A stretch of DNA of 23,398 bases from contig CALIRN010000020.1 in assembly GCA_938042265.1 (NCBI GenBank), positions 1-23,398 of the forward strand, in the 5' to 3' direction. Shown piece after piece: positions 1 to 6,341 of this stretch (within the stretch, counting starts at the first letter, position 1; each line of letters starts with the position of its first letter). Source of the DNA: an uncultured Eubacteriaceae bacterium. GTDB taxonomy: Bacteria > Bacillota > Clostridia > Lachnospirales > CAG-274. Under the pieces are notes generated by a model. That model was given only the letters and a program-made list of their open reading frames with translations. It was not told where the DNA came from and searched no databases. A program made the translations under genes and the position numbers.

Positions 1-166
1 CTCGGGGGAAGTAACCGCAAACAAAAAATAAATTTGGGCAAAGCCCTGTTCAAGATTGAGGGTATAAGGAATTAATTGTTCCTTACAAAATAAATTATTG
101 CCAAAAACATATAATTTATACATAAATGTTAAAACTTATAAAAATTAACAAAATTTAAAAAAAGAC
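1..166. other. Upstream AT-rich region without a recognised gene
   Basis: No convincing coding region is seen before the serS promoter. The window opens inside sequence I cannot identify. A short perfect hairpin (7-bp stem, TAAGGAA/TTCCTTA, at 65-85) is present, but it lacks a following T-run and is therefore not called a terminator. The rest is A/T-rich spacer. Confidence 0.5.
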
Positions 167-194
167 TTGAATTTTTCTTTTGCTGTGGTATAAT
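167..194 (+). promoter_or_regulatory. Promoter of the serS T-box leader
   Basis: The -35 TTGAAT (167-172) and -10 TATAAT (189-194) are separated by 16 bp, and a TG dinucleotide extends the -10. Transcription should start near 201, leaving a leader of about 265 nt before serS, the right size for a T-box. Confidence 0.7.
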
Positions 195-200
195 AATAGT

Positions 201-450
201 GTTGATAAAATTTAACTTCCATAAAATATAAAGCGTTTGAGGAAGAATAAGCTGAATAGTAGCCTTTCCAGAGAGTCTGCGGTTTGCTGAAAGCAGATAA
301 AGGCAAAATCTGCGTTCCACCTTCCAAGCTTTTGGATGAAAATCCAAAGGGTGTGCCCTTTACAGCACATAAGAGTGGTATATTTATATGCAATTTGGGT
401 GGCAACACGGTTATAATCCGTCCCTTAGTTTTTGGGACGGGTTTATTTTA
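201..450 (+). ncRNA. T-box riboswitch leader, serine-specific
   Basis: The leader should sense uncharged tRNA-Ser and let transcription continue into serS. Visible landmarks in order are: an AGTA-like segment followed by AGAGAG (about 257-276), a Stem I apical hairpin GCAGAT/ATCTGC (about 294-313), a candidate specifier UCC (316-318) followed by ACC in the usual position, a perfect hairpin TTGGAT-GAAA-ATCCAA, the T-box sequence TTGGGTGGCAACACGG (395-410), and an intrinsic terminator (418-449). The T-box sequence can pair with the 5' arm side of the terminator region to form the antiterminator. UCC is a serine codon and agrees with the downstream gene. The specifier assignment is by position and not from a full alignment. 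Confidence 0.87.
418..449 (+). terminator. Regulated terminator of the serS T-box
   Basis: A 7-bp perfect stem CCGTCCC/GGGACGG (418-424 with 434-440) is followed by a T-rich tract. It lies directly after the T-box sequence and ends 17 bases before the serS start codon. Confidence 0.85.
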
Positions 451-466
451 TTTAGGAGGAAAGAAA

Positions 467-1756
467 ATGTTAGACATTAAGTTTGTTAGAGAAAATCCCG
501 ACATTGTAAAGCAGAATATTAAAAACAAATTTCAGGACGGCAAGCTGGAGCTGGTTGACAGAGTAATTGACCTTGATGCACAGGTAAGAGCTGCTCAGCA
601 GGAGGCAGATAAATTACGTGCCGACCGCAAAAATCTTTCAAAGCAAATTGGTGCACTTATGAGTCAGGGTAAAAAAGACGAGGCAGAGACTGTTAAGTCA
701 CAGGTAAATGCACAGGCTGACCGTCTTTCAGAGCTTGAAGGAAAGGAAACGGAGCTTCGTGCAGAGATAACAAAAATAATGATGACTATACCTAATATAA
801 TTGATCCAAGTGTTCCAATAGGTAAGGATGACAGTGAAAATGTAGAGCGTGAGAAATTCGGTGAGCCTGTTGTACCTGATTTTGAGGTGCCATATCATAC
901 CGATATTATGGAAAAATTTGATGGTATTGACCTTGACAGTGCAGGCAGAGTCGCCGGAAACGGTTTTTACTATTTAATGGGCGATATTGCAAGGCTTCAC
1001 AGTGCAGTAATATCCTATGCAAGAGATTTTATGATTGACAGAGGCTTTACCTACTGCGTACCTCCTTTTATGATAAGGAGCAATGTGGTTACAGGTGTTA
1101 TGAGCTTTGCTGAAATGGATGCAATGATGTATAAAATAGAAGGAGAGGACTTATATCTTATTGGTACTTCAGAGCATTCCATGATAGGTAAATTTATTGA
1201 TACCATTGTTAAGGAGGAGGAGCTTCCCAAAACTCTTACCAGCTATTCACCATGTTTTCGCAAGGAAAAGGGTGCGCATGGTATAGAGGAGAGAGGCGTT
1301 TACCGTATTCATCAGTTTGAAAAGCAGGAAATGATTGTTGTTTGTAAGCCTGAGGACAGCCCAATGTGGTTTGATAGGCTCTGGCAGAATACGGTTGATT
1401 TGTTCCGTTCGCTTGACATACCTGTAAGAACTCTTGAATGCTGTTCGGGCGACCTTGCGGATTTAAAGGTTAAATCTGTTGATGTAGAGGCATGGTCACC
1501 AAGACAGAAGAAATATTTTGAGGTTGGAAGCTGCTCCAACTTGGGTGACGCTCAGGCAAGACGTCTTAAAATAAGGGTAAGCGGTGAGGGGGGCAGTAAG
1601 TACTTTGCCCATACGCTTAACAATACCGTTGTTGCGCCTCCCCGTATGCTTATTGCCTTCCTTGAGAATAACTTAAACGCTGACGGCAGTGTTAATATTC
1701 CTGAGGTATTAAGACCATATATGGGCGGTAAGGAAAAATTAATTCCTAAAAAATAA
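467..1756 (+). CDS. serS: Seryl-tRNA synthetase
   Basis: Cytoplasmic class II aminoacyl-tRNA synthetase charging tRNA-Ser with serine. The protein has 429 residues, normal for the family. The N-terminus (MLDIKFVRENPDIVKQ) and the following charged helical arm (about residues 30-105) form the tRNA-binding coiled coil. Motif 2 is near residues 263-285 (CFRKEKGAHG then RIHQFEKQEM), and motif 3 near 386-400 (VVAPPRMLIAFLENN). The frame stays open upstream to 284, but that stretch is the T-box leader. The ATG at 467 follows AGGAGG by 8 bases and starts the canonical N-terminus. The motif 2 loop and the CSGDLADL segment differ from the usual bacterial EAGSAGRDTRG and CTGDMG forms. A strong terminator follows the gene. 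Confidence 0.97.
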   Translation: MLDIKFVRENPDIVKQNIKNKFQDGKLELVDRVIDLDAQVRAAQQEADKLRADRKNLSKQIGALMSQGKKDEAETVKSQVNAQADRLSELEGKETELRAEITKIMMTIPNIIDPSVPIGKDDSENVEREKFGEPVVPDFEVPYHTDIMEKFDGIDLDSAGRVAGNGFYYLMGDIARLHSAVISYARDFMIDRGFTYCVPPFMIRSNVVTGVMSFAEMDAMMYKIEGEDLYLIGTSEHSMIGKFIDTIVKEEELPKTLTSYSPCFRKEKGAHGIEERGVYRIHQFEKQEMIVVCKPEDSPMWFDRLWQNTVDLFRSLDIPVRTLECCSGDLADLKVKSVDVEAWSPRQKKYFEVGSCSNLGDAQARRLKIRVSGEGGSKYFAHTLNNTVVAPPRMLIAFLENNLNADGSVNIPEVLRPYMGGKEKLIPKK

Positions 1757-1765
1757 TGAAATTAA

Positions 1766-1805
1766 ATGGCCGCCATACCGATTTTAGGTATAGGCGGTCA
1801 TTTTA
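1766..1805 (+). terminator. Intrinsic terminator after serS
   Basis: A long GC-rich stem (ATGGCCGCC-ATACC with GGTAT-AGGCGGTCAT, one bulge and one G-U pair) is followed by TTTTATT. It separates serS from the LysR gene that starts 17 bases later. Confidence 0.85.
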
Positions 1806-1821
1806 TTAAGAAGGTGAAAAA

Positions 1822-2727
1822 TTGACATTACAGCAATTAAAATATATTGCTGCTGTTGCTGAAAAGGGAACAATAAGTGAAGCGGCAAAATCCCTTTATA
1901 TTTCCCAACCAAGCCTTACAAATGCCATAAAAGAGCTGGAAAAGGAAATGAATATTACTATATTTGGCAGAACAAATAAGGGTGTAGTTGTTTCCAAGGA
2001 GGGCGAGGTATTTTTAAGTTATGCAAGACAGGTGTTGGAGCAGGCCGAGCTTCTTGAGGAAAAATATTCGGGCAAGGCAAGAGGAAAACAGCAGTTTTGT
2101 GTTTCTACCCAGCATTACTCCTTTGCAGTAAATGCTTTTGTTGATTTAATAAAGCAATATGGCAGTGAGGAATATGATTTTAGTCTTAGGGAAACTCAAA
2201 CCTATGAAATTATTGAGGATGTATCAAACTTAAAAAGTGAAATTGGAATTTTATATCTGAATAATTTTAATGAGAGCGTAATAGGAAAAATGATAAAGGA
2301 CCATGATTTAAGTTTTATGGAATTATTCACTGCAAAACCTCATGTCTTTGTAAGCAACAGCAATCCTCTGGCTAAAAGGAAGTATGTAACAATAAAAGAT
2401 TTGGAGCCCTATCCGTATCTGTCCTTTGAGCAGGGTCAGCATAATTCATTTTATTACTCAGAGGAAATTTTCGGTACAATACACCGCAGAAAGAATATAA
2501 GAGTAAGAGACAGGGCTACTCTTTTTAATCTGCTTATAGGTCTTGACGGATACACAATATGCAGCGGTGTTATTGATGAAAAGCTTAATGGAAAGGATAT
2601 AGTCGCAGTACCGCTTTCAGAGGAGGGCAGTATGCGTATAGGAATTTTGACAAATAATAAGGTATTGTCCAGCAGATTGGGCAGTATATACATTGATGCT
2701 CTAAAAAATTATACAAAGGATGTTTAA
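1822..2727 (+). CDS. LysR-family transcriptional regulator, probable methionine-pathway (MetR/MtaR-like) activator
   Basis: DNA-binding regulator of 301 residues, the usual LysR length. The N-terminal winged helix-turn-helix covers about residues 1-60 (LQQLKYIAAVAEKGTISEAA, then SQPSLTNAIKELE). A substrate-binding-like effector domain starts near residue 90 with STQHYSFAVNAFV, a segment resembling the streptococcal MtaR/CpsY group. The start is TTG at 1822, preceded by AAGAAGGTG; it gives the standard LysR N-terminus and no better ATG exists. The gene lies directly upstream of metE in the same direction, and the spacer holds a perfect 17-bp MET-box. From this context I infer control of metE and methionine genes. 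The effector is unknown, though homocysteine or O-acetylserine are plausible by family. Confidence 0.85.
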   Translation: MTLQQLKYIAAVAEKGTISEAAKSLYISQPSLTNAIKELEKEMNITIFGRTNKGVVVSKEGEVFLSYARQVLEQAELLEEKYSGKARGKQQFCVSTQHYSFAVNAFVDLIKQYGSEEYDFSLRETQTYEIIEDVSNLKSEIGILYLNNFNESVIGKMIKDHDLSFMELFTAKPHVFVSNSNPLAKRKYVTIKDLEPYPYLSFEQGQHNSFYYSEEIFGTIHRRKNIRVRDRATLFNLLIGLDGYTICSGVIDEKLNGKDIVAVPLSEEGSMRIGILTNNKVLSSRLGSIYIDALKNYTKDV

Positions 2728-2774
2728 AGAATGGTTTGATATAGTTTTAAACTATAGATAACCGTTCTTTTTTT
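2726..2774 (+). terminator. Intrinsic terminator of the lysR gene, with an operator in its loop
   Basis: The stem pairs 2726-2736 with 2760-2770 (11 bp, one G-U) and is followed by TTTTTTT (2768-2774). The stop codon of lysR overlaps its 5' arm. The apical part contains the MET-box palindrome, which can itself pair and extend the hairpin. Confidence 0.75.
2740..2756 (+). promoter_or_regulatory. MET-box operator (LysR-family binding site) for metE
   Basis: TATAGTTTTAAACTATA is a perfect match to the consensus TATAGTTTnAAACTATA that I recall as the published comparative-genomics prediction for the MtaR/MetR site of streptococci. Its centre (2748) is about 66 bp upstream of the predicted metE transcription start, the typical recognition-site position for LysR-type activators. 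A degenerate second copy (12 of 16 defined positions) lies at 2800-2816 over the -10 region. Confidence 0.8.
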
Positions 2775-2778
2775 ATAT

Positions 2779-2807
2779 TTTACATAAAAATTAAAGGTTG
2801 ATATACT
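2779..2807 (+). promoter_or_regulatory. metE promoter
   Basis: The -35 TTTACA (2779-2784), a 17-bp spacer and the -10 TATACT (2802-2807) with an extending TG (2799-2800) form a sigma-A promoter. The predicted start is near 2814, leaving a short leader of about 28 nt with AAAGGGA as ribosome binding site. No T-box or SAM riboswitch is present. Confidence 0.65.
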
Positions 2808-2841
2808 TAAACTATATAAAAATTGAAAGGGAAACAGACTT

Positions 2842-5109
2842 ATGAAAACTTCAATTATCGGATATCCAAGAGTAGGGCGTTTAAGGGAATTAAAATTTGC
2901 ATCGGAAAAATACTTTAAAAATGAAATTACGGCTGCAGAGTTTGAAAAAACAGCGGAAAATTTGCGTAAGCAGCATTGGTTTGTTCAGCAGGAAAATGAA
3001 ATTGATTTTATACCATCAAACGATTTTTCCTTTTATGATAATATGCTTGATACCGCAGTAATGCTGAATATCATACCAAGCCGTTATAAGGCTTTGGGTC
3101 TTTCTTCTCTTGATACATATTTTGCAATGGCCAGAGGCTATCAGGGAAGTAAGGGTGATGTAAAGGCACTTGCAATGAAAAAGTGGTTTAATACAAACTA
3201 TCATTATATAGTACCTGAAATTGAGGATACAACTGAAATAAAGCTTATCGGCACAAAACCCTTTGATGAATTTAATGAGGCAAAACAGGCAGGGGTTAAT
3301 ACCTGTCCTGCTGTTATAGGCGGTTTTACCTTATTAAAGCTTTTAAAGTTTACGGGCAGCAAGGGTGCAGTTGATTTTAAAAATAGAATAGAAGATGTCT
3401 ATGCGCAGCTGCTTGAAAAGTTTAACGGCTTTGGAGCAGAGTGGGTACAGTTCAGCGAGCCATATCTTGTTTATGACCTGACGGAGGAGGATATTAAGCT
3501 TTTTAAGGAGCTTTATAATAAAATATTAGGAAGTAAAGGAAAAGTTAAAGTATTACTGCAAACATATTTCGGCGATATAAGAGATTGCTATGATGAGGCG
3601 GTTTCACTTGATTTTGACGGAATAGGTCTTGATTTTACGGAAGGCAGGCGGTCGCTTTCTATTGTGAATGAAAAGGGATTTCCAAAGGATAAAATTTTGT
3701 TTGCAGGTGTTGTAAACGGCAAAAATATTTGGCGCAATAATTATTCAAAAACCCTTGATATTATTTCAAGGCTAAAAGACAAGTGCGGAGAGATAGTTTT
3801 AAATACCTCCTGTTCATTGCTTCATGTACCGTATACTCTTAAAAATGAGGTAAATCTTCAGGCAAAATATAAAATGCATTTTGCTTTTGCCGAGGAAAAG
3901 CTTGCCGAGCTGAGAGAATTAAAGAAAATACTTAATCTTGGCATAAAAACAGAGGAATATATAAATAATGTGAATATTTTTGATGATGACAGAGAATGTA
4001 CTGATAAAGAGGTACAACTTAGAGTAAAAAATATTATAAAGGAGGACTTTACAAGGCGGCCTGAATTTAACTTAAGGGAGAATATCCAAAGAAAGATATT
4101 GAGACTGCCGGTATTTCCCTCAACAACGATAGGTTCATTTCCACAGACGGCAGATGTAAAGGCTAACCGTTCCGCATATAAAAAGGGGAGTATAACCAAA
4201 GAGGAATATATTGAATTTAATAAACATAAAATAGCCGAATGTATTTCCCTACAGGAAGAAATAGGGCTTGATGTCCTTGTTCACGGAGAATTTGAAAGAA
4301 ATGATATGGTTGAATATTTCGGAGAGCATTTAAAAGGATATTTGTTTACCGAAAAAGCGTGGGTACAATCCTATGGAACACGTTGTGTAAAGCCGCCTAT
4401 TATATGGGGAGATATTTCAAGGCAAGAGCCTATGACGGTTAGCTGGTCAGTATATGCTCAAAGTCTTACGGACAAGCCCGTAAAGGGTATGTTGACAGGC
4501 CCAGTTACAATACTTAACTGGTCTTTCCCCCGTGAGGATATAAGTTTAAGGGAGTGCGCCTATCAAATAGCACTTGCCGTAAGGGATGAGGTTATGGATC
4601 TGGAGGCCAACGGTATAAGGATAATACAAATTGATGAGGCGGCGCTTAGAGAAAAGCTTCCTTTAAGAAAATCCGATTGGAGAGAATCATATTTGGATTG
4701 GGCAATACCCGCATTCCGTCTGGTACATAGTGGAGTAAAGGCAGAAACTCAGATACATACCCATATGTGCTACAGTGAATTTACAGATATAATTTCGGAT
4801 ATTGATGATATGGATGCAGATGTAATTACCTTTGAGGCATCTCGCTCAGATTTGGAAATACTTAACTCATTAAAGGAAAATAAATTTCGCACAGAGGTAG
4901 GACCCGGTGTATATGATATTCATTCATCAAGAATTCCTTCTGTGGAGGAAATAAAATCCGCACTTGATAAAATGCTTGATAAAATCCCTAAGGAAAAGCT
5001 TTGGGTAAATCCTGATTGCGGTTTAAAAACAAGAGAAAACAGGGAAACGACTGCAAGTCTTAAAAATATGGTCTTGGCAGCAGAACAGTTAAGAAAAGAA
5101 AATATATAA
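2842..5109 (+). CDS. metE: Cobalamin-independent methionine synthase (5-methyltetrahydropteroyltriglutamate--homocysteine methyltransferase)
   Basis: Transfers the methyl group from methyl-tetrahydrofolate polyglutamate to homocysteine, the last step of methionine synthesis in the cytoplasm. The protein has 755 residues, full length for MetE, with an N-terminal folate-associated barrel and a C-terminal catalytic barrel. The zinc ligands sit at the same numbers as in E. coli: His641 and Cys643 (THMCYSEF), Glu665 (TFEASRSD) and Cys726 (NPDCGLKTR). The segments GMLTGPVTILNWSFPRED and IQIDEAALREKLP are also typical. The start at 2842 has an upstream AAAGGGA and gives the canonical MKTSIIGYPRVG. 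It follows a probable activator gene and MET-box, so it is likely induced when methionine is short. It ends against a bidirectional terminator. Confidence 0.98.
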   Translation: MKTSIIGYPRVGRLRELKFASEKYFKNEITAAEFEKTAENLRKQHWFVQQENEIDFIPSNDFSFYDNMLDTAVMLNIIPSRYKALGLSSLDTYFAMARGYQGSKGDVKALAMKKWFNTNYHYIVPEIEDTTEIKLIGTKPFDEFNEAKQAGVNTCPAVIGGFTLLKLLKFTGSKGAVDFKNRIEDVYAQLLEKFNGFGAEWVQFSEPYLVYDLTEEDIKLFKELYNKILGSKGKVKVLLQTYFGDIRDCYDEAVSLDFDGIGLDFTEGRRSLSIVNEKGFPKDKILFAGVVNGKNIWRNNYSKTLDIISRLKDKCGEIVLNTSCSLLHVPYTLKNEVNLQAKYKMHFAFAEEKLAELRELKKILNLGIKTEEYINNVNIFDDDRECTDKEVQLRVKNIIKEDFTRRPEFNLRENIQRKILRLPVFPSTTIGSFPQTADVKANRSAYKKGSITKEEYIEFNKHKIAECISLQEEIGLDVLVHGEFERNDMVEYFGEHLKGYLFTEKAWVQSYGTRCVKPPIIWGDISRQEPMTVSWSVYAQSLTDKPVKGMLTGPVTILNWSFPREDISLRECAYQIALAVRDEVMDLEANGIRIIQIDEAALREKLPLRKSDWRESYLDWAIPAFRLVHSGVKAETQIHTHMCYSEFTDIISDIDDMDADVITFEASRSDLEILNSLKENKFRTEVGPGVYDIHSSRIPSVEEIKSALDKMLDKIPKEKLWVNPDCGLKTRENRETTASLKNMVLAAEQLRKENI

Positions 5110-5112
5110 AAT

Positions 5113-5154
5113 TAAAAAATCAGCCGATTTTTATCCGATCGACTGATTTTTTGC
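5113..5154. terminator. Bidirectional terminator between metE and ddl
   Basis: The inverted repeat pairs 5117-5128 with 5138-5149 and is flanked by A-runs on the left and T-runs on the right. On the minus strand the single non-Watson-Crick pair is a G-U wobble, while on the plus strand it is a C-A mismatch, so it should serve ddl slightly better than metE. It is the only candidate terminator for both convergent genes. Confidence 0.8.
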
Positions 5155-5160
5155 GGTTAT

Positions 5161-6228
5161 TTAATCCTCATATCTTGAAAGTCCAAGCTCAATAAGCTTA
5201 TCTACCAGCTCCTCGGTAGAAAATCCGGCTTCATTAAACAGCATAGGATACATACTTATGGCAGTAAAACCGGGGAGAGTATTTATCTCATTAAATATAA
5301 CTCTGCCGGTGCTGTTTTCAAGGAAGAAGTCAACTCTTGAAAGTCCTTTACCGTCAAGAGCCTTGAATATTTTAACTGCATCGGAACGGATTTCCTCAGC
5401 CTTATCAGCAGGAATATCGGCTGGAAGAACGGTTTTTGACTCCCTGTTATTGTACTTTGCGTCATAGTCATAAAACTCGGCTGCCGCAAGTATTTCACCT
5501 ACAACCGATGCCTGAATATTGCTGTTGCCAAGTACACCGCATTCAAGCTCACGCCCGTTAATATTCTCCTCAATAACAATAGTGCTGTCCTCTTTTGCCG
5601 CAATCCAAAGACCGTCTAAGAGCTCGGCTCTGTCATGAGCCTTTGTAATACCTACGGAGGAGCCCGCGCAGGCAGGCTTTACAAAGCAGGGATAACCACA
5701 TTTAGCTTCTATTTTATCAATACAGTTTTCGGCGTTGGCTTCAAGCTGATGGCGGTAAATTACGGTATATTTTGCTTGGGAAATACCTACGGAATCGGCT
5801 ATTATTTTTGTATAAGCCTTATTCATACTTACCGCAGAGGAAAGAACACCGCAGCCTACATAAGGCAGTTTAGCAAGCTCCAGAAGTCCCTGAATGGTAC
5901 CGTCCTCACCATAAGCGCCGTGGAGAACGGGAAATACCAAATCAACAGGTATATGTTTAACCTTATCTCCTACAATCCTTAATAAGCCTGCATGGGAGGT
6001 ATCAGGACTAAGTATACAATTAGTAGCATATTTTTCCCAACCATTTGAATTTATATTTTCGACAGGACCGTCATATAAAAGCCATTCGCCGTTTTTAGTA
6101 ATATATACAGGTAAAACATAGTACTTTTCTGCATTCATATTTGAAATTACTGTAGCAGCACTTACCTTTGACACGTCATGCTCTGAGGACTGACCGCCGA
6201 AAAGAACTGCTATTGTTTTTTTATTCAT
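5161..6228 (-). CDS. ddl: D-alanine--D-alanine ligase
   Basis: ATP-dependent ligase making the D-Ala-D-Ala dipeptide for peptidoglycan precursors in the cytoplasm. It has 355 residues, within the family range. The ATP-grasp fold shows FGGQSSEHDVS at residues 10-20 (substrate-binding Glu16), HGAYGEDGTIQG at about 103-114, the GSSVGI loop near 199-204, and the metal-binding NEINTLPGFT near the C-terminus. The omega loop carries YDYDAKY (263-269); tyrosine here is typical of D-Ala-D-Ala ligases, whereas D-lactate-type ligases carry phenylalanine, so vancomycin-type precursor change is not indicated. The ATG is preceded by a weak AGAAGTG. It lies downstream of nadE on the same strand but has its own promoter. 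Confidence 0.97.
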   Translation of the reverse strand: MNKKTIAVLFGGQSSEHDVSKVSAATVISNMNAEKYYVLPVYITKNGEWLLYDGPVENINSNGWEKYATNCILSPDTSHAGLLRIVGDKVKHIPVDLVFPVLHGAYGEDGTIQGLLELAKLPYVGCGVLSSAVSMNKAYTKIIADSVGISQAKYTVIYRHQLEANAENCIDKIEAKCGYPCFVKPACAGSSVGITKAHDRAELLDGLWIAAKEDSTIVIEENINGRELECGVLGNSNIQASVVGEILAAAEFYDYDAKYNNRESKTVLPADIPADKAEEIRSDAVKIFKALDGKGLSRVDFFLENSTGRVIFNEINTLPGFTAISMYPMLFNEAGFSTEELVDKLIELGLSRYED

Positions 6229-6265
6229 TTAAATTCACTTCTTTCATAAAAATTTGCATATTGCT

Positions 6266-6295
6266 ATTGTAATATTATTTTCAGTTTATTACAAT
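6266..6295 (-). promoter_or_regulatory. ddl promoter with an overlapping perfect inverted repeat
   Basis: Read on the minus strand, -35 TTGTAA (6294-6289) and -10 TACAAT (6271-6266) are 17 bp apart. The whole segment is bounded by a perfect 9-bp inverted repeat, ATTGTAATA (6266-6274) and TATTACAAT (6287-6295), with a 12-bp centre. It could be an operator, or simply a promoter that reads equally well in both directions. Confidence 0.6.
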
Positions 6296-6314
6296 ACCTA
6301 AAATTATTATATTT

Positions 6315-6340
6315 GGAAAAATTTGTTTTGAGCAAATCCC
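6315..6340 (-). terminator. Weak possible terminator after nadE
   Basis: On the minus strand a short stem ATTTG/CAAAT is followed by TTTT. It is weak, so transcription from nadE may partly continue into ddl. Confidence 0.35.
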
Positions 6341-6341
6341 A

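Noticed and set aside
65..85. Hairpin TAAGGAA/TTCCTTA near the window start as a terminator
   Set aside because: Only 7 A/T-rich base pairs and no T-run on either strand; the upstream gene is not visible.
284..466. In-frame upstream extension of serS
   Set aside because: This stretch contains the T-box Stem I, the T-box sequence and a terminator. The ATG at 467 has a good ribosome binding site and gives the family N-terminus.
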